Of a stretch of 48,756 bases of DNA, positions 15,511 through 24,268 are shown one piece after another; the first letter of the stretch is position 1; each line of letters starts with the position of its first letter. The notes under the pieces were generated by a model that saw only the letters and a program-made list of their open reading frames with translations, made no database searches and was not told the origin of the DNA. Made by a program: the position numbers and the translations under genes. Source of the stretch: an uncultured Alphaproteobacteria bacterium (GTDB lineage Bacteria; Pseudomonadota; Alphaproteobacteria; RF32; CAG-239). The stretch is taken from positions 1-48,756 of the forward strand of contig CALXYD010000007.1 of NCBI GenBank assembly GCA_944392865.1, read 5' to 3'.

Positions 15511-15948
15511 ATGAAAAAGAAAAATTTTGTGGCACAGGGCGATATGAACGCTGCGGCCAGCCAGACAAAAAGAGTAAGAAATGCCCGCAAAGCTTCTCAG
15601 GCAAAAGTACATTCACCGTATATTGCTTTGAGATGTCTGGCGGCTCATTTCGGATTATTCGTCCAAGGGCTTTCTTTTGCCATTGCCGAAACGCCGGACG
15701 GCGAAGACGGCATAGATTTGACGCCCGCGGTTTTGATTGCCAATTCGCCAGATTATATTGATTTGGCGCATGGGACAATGCAGGACAAGCAGCTCAATGC
15801 TTTCGGCGGTATACGGACTTTTGTGCCGGCCTGCGTCAAATATGACAACGGCGAGTTTGTCTTTAAGGCGCACAGACTTAACGCCGAGGCGCGGATAAGC
15901 GAAGACAAGCTCAAAGATTATTTCGGCGACACGGTTGTGGCTAAATAA
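15511..15948 (+). CDS. Hypothetical protein, 145 residues
   Basis: I do not recognise this protein. It starts with a basic, Ala/Ser-rich stretch (1-33), then a hydrophobic segment around YIALRCLAAHFGLFVQGLSFAIA (about 37-60), which may be a buried helix or a weak membrane segment, then a mixed acidic soluble region ending at DTVVAK. There is no clear ribosome site before ATG 15511. An alternative start at ATG 15544 follows CAGGGCG and would shorten the protein by 11 residues. A promoter upstream and a hairpin terminator downstream support a real single-gene unit. Confidence 0.6.
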   Translation: MKKKNFVAQGDMNAAASQTKRVRNARKASQAKVHSPYIALRCLAAHFGLFVQGLSFAIAETPDGEDGIDLTPAVLIANSPDYIDLAHGTMQDKQLNAFGGIRTFVPACVKYDNGEFVFKAHRLNAEARISEDKLKDYFGDTVVAK

Positions 15949-15970
15949 ACCCGCCGCCTTGCCTATTAAA

Positions 15971-16005
15971 AAAAAGCAGTTTTCCCGAAGGAGAACTGCT
16001 TTTTT
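15971..16005. terminator. Bidirectional terminator between convergent genes
   Basis: AAAAAGCAGTT (15971-15981) pairs with AACTGCTTTTT (15994-16004+) and gives a T-tract in either direction. It serves both the 15511 gene and the leftward acetyltransferase gene. Confidence 0.85.
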
Positions 16006-16037
16006 GTTTTACACAACGGCTTTTGCGACCAACCATG

Positions 16038-16616
16038 TCAGATTTTTCTTTCAAAACCCCGTATCGGGTAAGGACTAATTTTGACATATGTTTCCCTATC
16101 GTGCAAACCGGTGTAATGATACAAGGCCTCTTTAGCCGTGCTTTCCAGCGTGTAACCCGCCCGTTTGGCAACATTGGCGGAATTGAAATTATGCACGTCG
16201 CAACGTATTTCTACTCGATGTATACCAGCCAAAAACAGCTCATTTTCCAGAGCCTGAACCGCCTCGGCCATATAGCCTTTGCCGGTTTCCGACAGACGCA
16301 GCCAGTAACCCAACTCCGCGGTTTGATTCATAAAGCTGATGCCATGCACGCCGATACAACCGAGAAAACGATTGTCCGGAAGAGAATAAAGGTTGTAACA
16401 CCATTCGCCGTCTTCATCCCATTTTTTAGCGAACATATCCGTTGCTTTGACGACATCGGCATAAGTTTTTGTACTATCTACCCAAAACAGGTATTCGCGC
16501 AAAAAACTGCGGCTTTCCTCAATCGCCAGCCAGACATCCGCATCGTGTTCGTGCCGACGTTGCAACAATATCAGGCGGCCGGCCAAAATGCTTTCTTTTA
16601 ATTTAAATTTTTCCAT
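16038..16616 (-). CDS. GNAT acetyltransferase, RimJ/RimL-like
   Basis: A 192-residue N-acetyltransferase. It should use acetyl-CoA to acetylate a protein N-terminus or a small molecule in the cytoplasm. The fold is seen in the order LAGRLILLQRR (first strand), FLGCIGVHGI and AELGYWLRLSETGKGYMAEAV, where the stretch before GKGYMAEA is the acetyl-CoA-binding motif A. It continues to HRVEIRCDVHNFNSANVAKRAGY, the RimJ/RimL C-terminal motif B. The ribosome site GGAGGA is strong. The target is not identifiable; ribosomal-protein specificity should not be assumed. Confidence 0.85.
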   Translation of the reverse strand: MEKFKLKESILAGRLILLQRRHEHDADVWLAIEESRSFLREYLFWVDSTKTYADVVKATDMFAKKWDEDGEWCYNLYSLPDNRFLGCIGVHGISFMNQTAELGYWLRLSETGKGYMAEAVQALENELFLAGIHRVEIRCDVHNFNSANVAKRAGYTLESTAKEALYHYTGLHDRETYVKISPYPIRGFERKI

Positions 16617-16666
16617 ACGTCCTCCTTTTTTAATAATATTTTATATCAGTTATTTGGTTTGGCAAC

Positions 16667-16715
16667 AAAAAAAATCCTGCCCGGCGCGATTATGCGGACA
16701 GACAGGATTTTTTTT
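16667..16715 (-). terminator. Terminator of the 16726 gene
   Basis: A-rich AATCCTG (16673-16679) pairs with CAGGATT (16703-16709), with A and T runs extending the stem on both sides. It lies just past the stop of the leftward gene at 16726. It could act in both directions. Confidence 0.75.
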
Positions 16716-16725
16716 AAGATACAAG

Positions 16726-17529
16726 CTACCGGCTTTCCTCTTCAGGGGCTTTTTCAAGCGCCTGTTTGCGTATTTCGTGATACGTCTGTTGCGCCTGTGA
16801 GCGCAAGCCGTATTTTTCAAAATACGTTTTGGCCAGTCCGTAGTGTTTCTCCACAAGCAACAACTGCGCCTTGTCGGAATTTAATTCGCGTTCGTTGATA
16901 AAATATTCTATCAGCGCTTCCGGCGCGTTGCCGATAAAGAATTCTTCCTGTTCACGGGTAAAACGGGCTTTTTGCAACACATATTGTGCGGCATAGTTGC
17001 CCGGATACTTTATCAATTCCGGCAACAGGTCATCATTCATCAGCTCGCGGGCGTTGTTGTCCACATAGGTTTTAAGAACTTCCGTGCAAGCCATTTTTCC
17101 TTCGTTCACGTTTTGCACCATTGTCATGATGTAGACGCTTTCATTCCGGTAATCAAAACGGCGGTACGGATCAAAAATTCCTCGCGGCAGGAGATAACTC
17201 TCAAAATACCGGACATCGTTGATGGAAATCAGCAATGCCTGCTGTTCCGTGGTCAGCTTGTTCTGGCGCAGCATATCGTCAATAAACCGCTGCAATTTTT
17301 CATCGGCTATTTCCGACCAATCCTGCAATATCATCGTTATCTGCCGGAGCGATAACTTATGATATTTAATGTACTCGCGCAAGAGCGATACGTTGCAACA
17401 TTCTATCTGCCGGAAAACGATGTCCTCGTTTAAATGGCGTTTAGAAATGTACCATGACAAAAGGCCTCTGAACAGCCCAATTCTCCCGAGACTAATCAGA
17501 AGACGTTGGATGAAACTTCTCTTTTCCAT
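16726..17529 (-). CDS. Hypothetical helical protein, 267 residues
   Basis: I do not recognise a domain. The N-terminus (1-30) is basic and amphipathic with one hydrophobic stretch (LLISLGRIGLFRGLLSWYIS) that may touch the membrane. The rest is predicted helical, with short spaced repeats of charged helices (LLREYIKYHKLSLRQI, EKLQRFIDDMLRQNKL, QEEFFIGNAPEALIEYFINE) that suggest an alpha-solenoid. No catalytic motif is seen. No strong ribosome site precedes ATG 17529. A terminator follows directly. Codon use looks like its neighbours. A scaffold or regulatory role would be a guess. Confidence 0.65.
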   Translation of the reverse strand: MEKRSFIQRLLISLGRIGLFRGLLSWYISKRHLNEDIVFRQIECCNVSLLREYIKYHKLSLRQITMILQDWSEIADEKLQRFIDDMLRQNKLTTEQQALLISINDVRYFESYLLPRGIFDPYRRFDYRNESVYIMTMVQNVNEGKMACTEVLKTYVDNNARELMNDDLLPELIKYPGNYAAQYVLQKARFTREQEEFFIGNAPEALIEYFINERELNSDKAQLLLVEKHYGLAKTYFEKYGLRSQAQQTYHEIRKQALEKAPEEESR

Positions 17530-17625
17530 AATCTCAATATTTAATAGTTTGACATAATTCTAATTTTATTTCGTCATAAATAGCGAGTTTTTTATATTTT
17601 GTCAAGCATTATTTTACGAAACAAC

Positions 17626-17661
17626 AAAAAAGCCGTCGGAAATTCTACCGACAGCTTTTTT
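17626..17661 (-). terminator. hydG terminator
   Basis: AAAAAAGC plus GTCGG (17626-17639) pair with CCGAC plus GCTTTTTT (17648-17661), with one mismatch. Read leftward it ends in a U-run and lies about 20 bases beyond the hydG stop. Confidence 0.85.
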
Positions 17662-17680
17662 TACTTACTTTCAGGCTTTG

Positions 17681-19099
17681 CTAAAAGAAAACGACTTTGC
17701 CCTCTTTGAGCATATCCATACGCTTTTGCAGATATAAGCGCCGGGGGGCGGGCAGTTGCGCCATCTCTTCACGGAGCAGCTTTTCGCCGACGGCAACCGT
17801 CGCCGGGGCGGCGTAGTTGTCCAGATACTCCTTCAAGGTCAACAGCGCGTTCGGGGTGCAGAAATTATGTATCGCCTGCTTCTTACACAGCGCCATAAAA
17901 TCTTCGCCGACGCGGCCGTTGCCGTAACAGGAGGTGCAAAAACTCGGAATATACCCCTGCTCCATGAGCCAACGGACAACCTCGTCCAGACTGCGCCGGT
18001 CGGAAATTTCAAACTGGGCGCTGTCGGCTTCCGGTTCATCCTGAGCGGCATAGCCGCCGACGCTGGTTTTGGAACCGCCGCTAATCTGAGAAATGCCAAG
18101 CCGTAACGCCGCCTCACGGATACGCTGCCCCTCACGGGTTGAGATTATCATCCCCGTATAAGGCACGGACAGGCGAAGCAAGGCGATGATTTTCAGGAAA
18201 ATCCCGTCCGGCAACGCGTTGGCAAAATCCGCCGTATCAATGTCATCAGCCGGACACAGGCGCGGAACGCTTATGGTGTGCGGCCCGGCGCCGTAAACGG
18301 CTTCCAGATGTTCGGCGTGCATCAACAGCCCGACAAATTCGGAGGCGTAATTGTGCAAGCCAAACAAGACACCCAAGCCGACATCTTCAATGCCTGCCTG
18401 CATGGCTCTGTCCATCGCTTCGGTGTGCCACGCATAATCGGCCTTGGGACCGCGGGGGTGGAGCTTTTGATAATCCGCTTTGTTGTAAGTTTCCTGAAAC
18501 AAAATATAGGCGCCGATTTTTGCGGCGTGCAGCCGGCGGTAGTTTTCTACCGTGGTGGCGGCAATGTTGACATTAACACGGCGGATAGCGCCGGCCTTGT
18601 GCCTGATACCGTAAATCGTGTCTATACTTTCCAGAATATACTCCAGCGGATTATACACCGGGTGTTCGCCCGCCTCCAGAGCCAGCCTCTTATGTCCCAT
18701 ATCCTGCAGCGCCATTACTTCCGCCTTTATCTCCTCCTGCGTCATTTTTTTGCGAAAAATGTGCCTGTTCTGAGCGTGATAAGGGCAGTAAGTGCAGGCG
18801 TTGACGCAGTAATTGCTCAGATAAAGCGGGGCAAACAGAACAACGCGGTTGCCGTAATAAGCGTTTTTGATTTCTTCGGCAAGCGCGGCAATTTCGTGCC
18901 AGACTTCCCGGTCTTCGTTTAACAGCAAAACCGCAGCTTCGGTATGTGTCAACCCGTGCTTTTCCTTCGCTTTAGCCAAAATATGGCGCACCATCGCCGT
19001 ATCGGCGCAATACTTTCGCGCATAAGCCAGCGTGTAAGCGATTTCCTTCTCGTTGATAAAGCTTTCCGCCTTATCCGACATTAAATCATACTTTTCCAT
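17681..19099 (-). CDS. hydG: [FeFe]-hydrogenase maturase HydG (radical SAM tyrosine lyase)
   Basis: About 472 residues. HydG cleaves tyrosine and releases the CO and cyanide ligands for the [FeFe]-hydrogenase H-cluster. The radical-SAM cluster motif is NYCVNACTYCPYH (C98, C102, C105 from this start). The C-terminal auxiliary cluster motif is C-X2-C-X22-C in SFCTSCYGNGRVG...HNFC, which distinguishes HydG from the related ThiH. The 5' end is uncertain: ATG 19099 lacks a ribosome site and would sit almost at the predicted transcript start, while ATG 19081 has GGAAAAG upstream. No hydE, hydF or hydrogenase gene is in the window, so partners must be elsewhere. It implies anaerobic hydrogen metabolism. 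Confidence 0.94.
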   Translation of the reverse strand: MEKYDLMSDKAESFINEKEIAYTLAYARKYCADTAMVRHILAKAKEKHGLTHTEAAVLLLNEDREVWHEIAALAEEIKNAYYGNRVVLFAPLYLSNYCVNACTYCPYHAQNRHIFRKKMTQEEIKAEVMALQDMGHKRLALEAGEHPVYNPLEYILESIDTIYGIRHKAGAIRRVNVNIAATTVENYRRLHAAKIGAYILFQETYNKADYQKLHPRGPKADYAWHTEAMDRAMQAGIEDVGLGVLFGLHNYASEFVGLLMHAEHLEAVYGAGPHTISVPRLCPADDIDTADFANALPDGIFLKIIALLRLSVPYTGMIISTREGQRIREAALRLGISQISGGSKTSVGGYAAQDEPEADSAQFEISDRRSLDEVVRWLMEQGYIPSFCTSCYGNGRVGEDFMALCKKQAIHNFCTPNALLTLKEYLDNYAAPATVAVGEKLLREEMAQLPAPRRLYLQKRMDMLKEGKVVFF

Positions 19100-19109
19100 A
19101 CACAAAAAT

Positions 19110-19138
19110 ATTTAAGTTATTATTTTACCGTTTGTCAG
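19110..19138 (-). promoter_or_regulatory. Predicted hydG promoter
   Basis: On the minus strand CTGACA (19133-19138) and TTAAAT (19110-19115) are 17 bases apart. Transcription would start near 19103, favouring the internal start codon at 19081. Confidence 0.4.
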
Positions 19139-19235
19139 ATTAGCCCTTTTGCCGGCAATGTCAACCCCTTTTGCCCAAAATAAAAGACGCGGCGAAAGAA
19201 TCGCACACGCCTTACTTTTTTTTACAGAACAGCCG

Positions 19236-19901
19236 CTATCGGGCAAGGGCAACCATTGCATTTACCATTGCTTCGGCACCGGCCGCCACTTCCTTAACCG
19301 AATGCGCCAACATATACGCGGGCGTGGTGACAATGCGGTTTTTGGCGTCAATACAGGCTTCGCTTACCGGCGTGTCCTGATGTCTGGCACCGGTCAACTC
19401 AATGGTTTTGGCGACGGTTTTGTCGTTGCCGATGGTTACGGTAATACCGTGTTTTCCCAGCACTTTGGCGACGGTTACCGGCGCAATGCACATCGCCCCG
19501 ATGACGAGTTTGTTTTTGTAGGCCGCCTCCAGGACGCGGCTGACGGAACTTTCCACCGTGCAGTTTATCCCTTTTTCGGCAAAGTCGCACCAATTGACGA
19601 CCGCGCCCAAACCGCCGGGGAAGACGATGCAATCAAAATCTTCAGGCTTAAATTCGGCAAGATTTTTTATTTCACCGCGGGCAATACGCGCCGACTCGAC
19701 CAAAACGTTGCGGCGCTCTTCCATTTTTTGCGCGGTCAGATTGTTGATGACAACCGCCTGTTCAATATCCGGGGCAAAGCACTGGCAGGTGCAGCCGGCC
19801 TTGTCTATTGCCAAAAGCGCGGTTACGGCTTCGTGTATTTCCGAACCGTCGGCGCGGCCGCAACCGGACAAAACCACGGCAAATCGGGGCATTTTTTTCA
19901 T
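19236..19901 (-). CDS. elbB: ElbB family glyoxalase/DJ-1-fold protein
   Basis: A 221-residue cytoplasmic protein of the DJ-1/PfpI superfamily. The ElbB signature is visible in the N-terminal VVLSGCGRADGSEIHEA, and the nucleophile elbow reads VIGAMCIAPVTVA with the conserved cysteine. IVFPGGLGAVVNWCDFA is the oxyanion-side motif. ElbB has been linked to isoprenoid synthesis and to glyoxalase III activity; the physiological substrate is unclear. The GGAGAG ribosome site and ATG 19901 are well placed. It lies between hydG and a divergent M16 peptidase gene. Confidence 0.9.
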   Translation of the reverse strand: MKKMPRFAVVLSGCGRADGSEIHEAVTALLAIDKAGCTCQCFAPDIEQAVVINNLTAQKMEERRNVLVESARIARGEIKNLAEFKPEDFDCIVFPGGLGAVVNWCDFAEKGINCTVESSVSRVLEAAYKNKLVIGAMCIAPVTVAKVLGKHGITVTIGNDKTVAKTIELTGARHQDTPVSEACIDAKNRIVTTPAYMLAHSVKEVAAGAEAMVNAMVALAR

Positions 19902-20007
19902 TTTTCTCTCCTTTATCTGTTACATAAGCGATTTCTTTTTTTCTATACATATATAAAATTAAAAAAATTTTAAGGGGGTATATTTATATCTTCCCGTATA
20001 AATCATA

Positions 20008-20035
20008 TTGATTTATTTTTTATCGGGGTTATACT
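20008..20035 (+). promoter_or_regulatory. Predicted promoter of the M16 peptidase gene
   Basis: TTGATT (20008-20013) and TATACT (20030-20035) are 16 bases apart, giving a transcript start about 34 bases before the ATG. Confidence 0.6.
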
Positions 20036-20075
20036 GCCTAACCGAGATTTAACAACATTTATTTAATTACGACCA

Positions 20076-21347
20076 ATGAGCAAGGAAATCAGACAGTCTA
20101 TACTGAACAACGGCCTGAAAATCATTACGGCCGAACGCCCGCAGCTGGAGACGGTTTCACTCGGCGTGTGGGTCAATACGGGAGCGGCTTCCGAATCCGC
20201 AGAGGATAACGGAATTTCGCATTTTATTGAACACATGGTGTTTAAGGGAACGAAAAAACGAAACGCGCGGCAAATTTCCGAAGATATTGAAAATGTCGGC
20301 GGCGCAACGAACGCCTATACCTCGCGCCATTTTACCTGTTTTTATGCCAAAATGCTGAAAGACGACCTGGAACTGGCGACGGACGTTATTTGCGATTTTA
20401 TTACCGATCCGACGTTTGACAACGGCGAGATGACGAAAGAAAAAGAAGTGGTGGTGCAGGAAATCAAACAGTCCATTGACGCACCGGACGATTTGGTATT
20501 TGATTATTTTCAGGCGGCGGCGTTTCCCCATCAGGCGGCGGGGCGCACTATCCTCGGCACAACCGAACAGGTGCGCGGCTTTACCCGCGAGAGAATGCTC
20601 GGCTATATGGCCAGCCACTACACGGCGGACAATATGATTGCCGTGGCGGTCGGCAAAGTGGATCACGACAAGTTTGTCAAAATGATTGAGGAGCGGATGG
20701 GCGCCCTGCCCGCGCATATCGGCTTTACGGAAGAAGAGCAGCGCTATACCGGCGGCGGACGCGTTGAAAGCAAGGATATTGAACAGACGCATCTGGTGCT
20801 TGGTTTCCGCGGCGCGTCCTATCTGGATAAGGATTATTACCGCTATTCGGTGTTATCAACGATTTTCGGCGGCGGCATGTCGTCGCGCCTGTTTCAGGAA
20901 ATTCGCGAAAAGCGCGGGCTGGTTTATACCATCAGCAGCTTTAACCAGGCGCTTAAAAACGCCGGCGTGTTCGGAATTTACGCCGGAACAACGCCCAAAG
21001 AGCTTAATGAACTGCTGCCGGTGGTGGCGACAGAAATTAAAAAGCTGACGAACGACAAGGTCAGCGAGGCCGAACTAAAACGCGCCAAAACACAAATCAA
21101 GGCGAGCCTCCTGATGTCTTTGGAAAGTTCTTCCACCACGGCGGAAATTATGGCGCGGCAGATGCTCTTGTTTAAACGGATTATCCCGACGGAAGAAATC
21201 GTGGCTAAGATTGAGGCGATTACCGCCGATGAACTGCTTAATCTGGCGCAACGGATATTCGTTACCACGCCGACTTACGCGCTTTTGGGGTGCGAAGGGC
21301 ATACCTATCCCGGTTATGACGAAGTGTGCGCTCTGTTGAATAAATAG
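20076..21347 (+). CDS. M16 family zinc peptidase (processing-peptidase-like)
   Basis: 423 residues, a single M16A+M16C pair. The inverted zinc motif HFIEH gives H49, E52 and H53. E130 in KEKEVVVQEIKQ is the third zinc ligand at the usual distance. The C-terminal half carries the R/Y region SSRLFQEIREKRGLVYTISSF. The family includes the beta subunit of mitochondrial processing peptidase, whose bacterial relatives in Alphaproteobacteria are single-chain and close in length. No signal peptide is seen. No good ribosome site is visible before ATG 20076. A single gene with its own terminator. It degrades peptides or processes a protein; the substrate is unknown. Confidence 0.92.
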   Translation: MSKEIRQSILNNGLKIITAERPQLETVSLGVWVNTGAASESAEDNGISHFIEHMVFKGTKKRNARQISEDIENVGGATNAYTSRHFTCFYAKMLKDDLELATDVICDFITDPTFDNGEMTKEKEVVVQEIKQSIDAPDDLVFDYFQAAAFPHQAAGRTILGTTEQVRGFTRERMLGYMASHYTADNMIAVAVGKVDHDKFVKMIEERMGALPAHIGFTEEEQRYTGGGRVESKDIEQTHLVLGFRGASYLDKDYYRYSVLSTIFGGGMSSRLFQEIREKRGLVYTISSFNQALKNAGVFGIYAGTTPKELNELLPVVATEIKKLTNDKVSEAELKRAKTQIKASLLMSLESSSTTAEIMARQMLLFKRIIPTEEIVAKIEAITADELLNLAQRIFVTTPTYALLGCEGHTYPGYDEVCALLNK

Positions 21348-21387
21348 AGGGCGGCGAATCTTCAGCAACGGAAAAGGCGGAAACAAC

Positions 21388-21422
21388 AAAAAGGCGGGAG
21401 CCGCGAACTCTCCGCCTTTTTT
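21388..21422. terminator. Bidirectional terminator, convergent genes
   Basis: AAAAAGGCGG (21388-21397) pairs with CCGCCTTTTT (21412-21421). A T-tract follows in either direction. It separates the M16 peptidase gene from the convergent GtrII-like gene. Confidence 0.85.
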
Positions 21423-21440
21423 CTTGGCAAACGCCGCTAT

Positions 21441-23009
21441 TTATCTTCCGATTTTCCGGCGGGCTTTATCCAACCCCTCTCCGGTTAAGACAACGACGAC
21501 AATATCTCCGTCAATATATACCGATTCCTGCGCCGGCCAGGGTTTTGCCGTTGTCGCGATAAATTCTTTGCCACGCGGCGACAATTCTTCTACCACGGCG
21601 TTGGCATAGAACACATCTTCCGGATAATAGAAATTATAAACGATACGCGACATAAATTCCGGCGTGAAAGATGTTTCCAGCAAGTCAAGGCTTGTTTCTT
21701 CCCCCGCGCCGCGGCGGTAGTAATTTTGCCGCAGGGAGAAGCTGCCTATCTGCAACAGGCGATAGCGGCGGCGGATATTAAACTCCGGCCGGCTCTCTAT
21801 ACGCGCGACAACCCGTTCGTGTGCTTTCATCTCCGCGTCAAAGCCCAATTTCCAGACCTTTTGCGCATACATATCCCGCACGCAGGACATAAAGACCAAA
21901 ACGACGATAAACGCCAGACCCGCTTTGCGCCATCTGCCGGCCGAAAAACGCAAGACTAACGCCGCCGCCAGGGCATAGATATAAGCCAACCCGTAGAAAT
22001 CCAACCGCGGCACATAGGCAAAATTTTCCATCTCCGCCAAAATCTGCCCGCGCTCATCGGCGATGAAAAACGCCGCTTTGCTTGCCAACAACAAACCGCC
22101 GGCGGCTAATAACAGCAACGGCATTTTTTTAAGCCCGGCGCGCCAAACAGCCGCCCCAAAACCAAACAGACAGAAAACCAGCAGCAAGAGTTTGTATTTA
22201 TATTCCATAAACGGCAACGGAACGACAAACTGACTCAGCATCGCTTTTAGCGTTTCCATCAGTTTTTCCGGCAAATACGCCAGCGTGATAATCCGGGTGT
22301 TGTAATCGGAAGTTATGTCGGAAAAAGCCAAAACGCATTTATACAAAACCAACGCAACGCAAACATCCAACATTGCGAACAGCGGCGCGCGCACCGCCGT
22401 CCGGAAACTTGCGCCGCCGGCATAAGCCGCAATAAAAGCGCCGATAAGGCAGACGCCGAATAAATTGATGACCGCGGCATACGAGGCGATGGCAAAAAAC
22501 ATCAGCAAAACCGCCGGCAAGTGCAACCAGGGCTTTTTTTGTTCCACCGCAACCGCCGCGCACAACAAAGCAGCAATGCTCAGCAGTGGCAGACTCAGAT
22601 TTATCAGCGTATCTTTGGCATAATAGAGCCAGACCAACGTATAAGGCAAAACCGCGGGAAAAGCGGCAAACAAGGCGTAATCCGCCACGCTTAACGGCAG
22701 TTTCCAGTATTTTGCCAGCAATATCCCACTCAAAGCCATGGCGGCAAACGCCAGAAAATTATTTAAGAACGGCAGAATCTGCCCGCCGAAAAACAGGCTC
22801 TGCAAGACAAAATGCAGCGGACGCCCCTCAAATGCGCCTTCGTTCCAATAAGTCGCGCCGCGGACATAGTTCCAATCGTGGTCGCCGAACATAAAATTTA
22901 TGCTGTGAAACAAAAACGCCAGATTTATCAGCGCAAACGCCCAAACGAACGCTTTAACATACCGCTTATCCATCTGTTTCAAGGCTTTTTCCAATTCCGA
23001 ACAACGCAT
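21441..23009 (-). CDS. GtrII-like multispanning glucosyltransferase
   Basis: A 522-residue integral membrane protein. About nine to ten hydrophobic segments run from residue 20 to about 380, followed by a soluble tail of about 140 residues. The N-terminal loop FGDHDWNYVRGATYWNEG resembles the Asp-containing loop of GtrII family enzymes, which transfer a polyprenyl-linked glucose to O-antigen in the periplasm. The role here is probably decorating a surface glycan. The start could be ATG 23009 or an internal Met before DKRYVKAF at about residue 13; neither has a strong ribosome site. It ends a leftward run with the Fe-ADH and beta-barrel genes but is not obviously functionally linked. Confidence 0.75.
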   Translation of the reverse strand: MRCSELEKALKQMDKRYVKAFVWAFALINLAFLFHSINFMFGDHDWNYVRGATYWNEGAFEGRPLHFVLQSLFFGGQILPFLNNFLAFAAMALSGILLAKYWKLPLSVADYALFAAFPAVLPYTLVWLYYAKDTLINLSLPLLSIAALLCAAVAVEQKKPWLHLPAVLLMFFAIASYAAVINLFGVCLIGAFIAAYAGGASFRTAVRAPLFAMLDVCVALVLYKCVLAFSDITSDYNTRIITLAYLPEKLMETLKAMLSQFVVPLPFMEYKYKLLLLVFCLFGFGAAVWRAGLKKMPLLLLAAGGLLLASKAAFFIADERGQILAEMENFAYVPRLDFYGLAYIYALAAALVLRFSAGRWRKAGLAFIVVLVFMSCVRDMYAQKVWKLGFDAEMKAHERVVARIESRPEFNIRRRYRLLQIGSFSLRQNYYRRGAGEETSLDLLETSFTPEFMSRIVYNFYYPEDVFYANAVVEELSPRGKEFIATTAKPWPAQESVYIDGDIVVVVLTGEGLDKARRKIGR

Positions 23010-23046
23010 CTGCCGCCCCTTTCTTCCTTACCGGTTGTTTTTTTAC

Positions 23047-24216
23047 TCAGCGATATGACTTTTCATAGATGTCTATGCAATCCTTTAAGGTCAAATCGCA
23101 CGGGTCAACCCGGAAAGACGCGGCGTTCTGATTTTTTGCCGTCGCGGCAAATTCTTTCAAACGGCTCCTGTCAATCCCGTAATCGCTCATTTTCAACTTA
23201 TCGGCACCGCACGCCTCCTGCAGTTTTTTCAGCGCGGCGATAAAATCGGACGGGGCGGAAGCTTTCGGATTGCCCATTGCTTTCGCCATCGCAATCAGGC
23301 GCTCGTCGGCGCAATGCTTTTCGGCTATCTTTTCAAAATAAGCAACGCTCAACATTATCAGGCCGGCGCCGTGCGGCAGTTTTTTATATTCGCCGCTCAG
23401 AACGTGTTCCAGCGCGTGTTCGGAAATGCACGCCGAAGTGCTTTCCACCATGCCCGACAGGGTATTGGCCAGAGCCATATTTTCGCGGGCAACGATGTCT
23501 TTGCCGTCAAACACCGCGGCGGGGAGATTTTCCGCGATAAGGCTGATGGCTTTAAGCGCCAGAATATCGCTTATCGGGGTGGCGATGTTGGCGAGATAGC
23601 CTTCCAAACTGTGAAACAGCGCGTCAAACCCCTGGTAAACGGTATAGGCCGGCGGAACGGTCAACATCAGTTCCGGATCCACAACGGCCAGCACGGGGAA
23701 TGTCCCGTCTATGCCAAAACCGAATTTCTCGCCGGTTTCGGCGTTGCTGATAACCGTCCACGGGTCGGCCTCGGTGCCGGTTCCGGCGGTCGTGGTTATC
23801 GCCACTATCGGCAGGGGCTTTTCTTTAACCGGCTTCTTTTTGCCGCTGCCGCGCTGCATATAATCCCAGTAATCTCCCGGATTGGTTGCCATAATGGCTA
23901 TGGACTTGGAGGCGTCTATCGGCGAACCGCCGCCCAGCCCGACGATGAAGTCGCATTTTTCTTCCCGCGCCAGAGCCGCACCGGCCATTACCTCGCTCCG
24001 ATCCGGATTGGCGGTTATTTTATTAAATAAAACATAAGTGCAACCGGCTGCTTTTAGCTCTTCTTCCACCCGTGCCAGATAGCCGTTATCCACCACCGAA
24101 CGTCCGCCGGTGGTAACAATCAGGGCGCGCCTGCCCGGCAGTTCCTCTTTGTGGAGATTGTTGAGCTGGCCGCGGCCGAACAATATCCTGGTGGGAATGT
24201 AATATGTAAAATTCAT
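23047..24216 (-). CDS. Iron-containing alcohol dehydrogenase
   Basis: A 389-residue group III dehydrogenase that reduces aldehydes or ketones to alcohols with NAD(P)H. The nucleotide-binding motif GLGGGSPIDASKS, the ITTTAGTGTEAD motif, and metal-site residues in QGFDALFHSLEGY, ISEHALEHVL and LPHGAGL match the family, close to butanol dehydrogenase/YqhD-like members. Length and order are typical. The AAGGAGA ribosome site confirms the start. It regenerates NAD(P)+ in fermentation, in keeping with acetate kinase and HydG. It lies 52 bases after the beta-barrel gene. The exact substrate is not readable. Confidence 0.92.
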   Translation of the reverse strand: MNFTYYIPTRILFGRGQLNNLHKEELPGRRALIVTTGGRSVVDNGYLARVEEELKAAGCTYVLFNKITANPDRSEVMAGAALAREEKCDFIVGLGGGSPIDASKSIAIMATNPGDYWDYMQRGSGKKKPVKEKPLPIVAITTTAGTGTEADPWTVISNAETGEKFGFGIDGTFPVLAVVDPELMLTVPPAYTVYQGFDALFHSLEGYLANIATPISDILALKAISLIAENLPAAVFDGKDIVARENMALANTLSGMVESTSACISEHALEHVLSGEYKKLPHGAGLIMLSVAYFEKIAEKHCADERLIAMAKAMGNPKASAPSDFIAALKKLQEACGADKLKMSDYGIDRSRLKEFAATAKNQNAASFRVDPCDLTLKDCIDIYEKSYR

Positions 24217-24268
24217 AAGCTTCTCCTTTCTTGGTTTTTCCGCGTAAACAAATAAGCTTTTTACCCGG

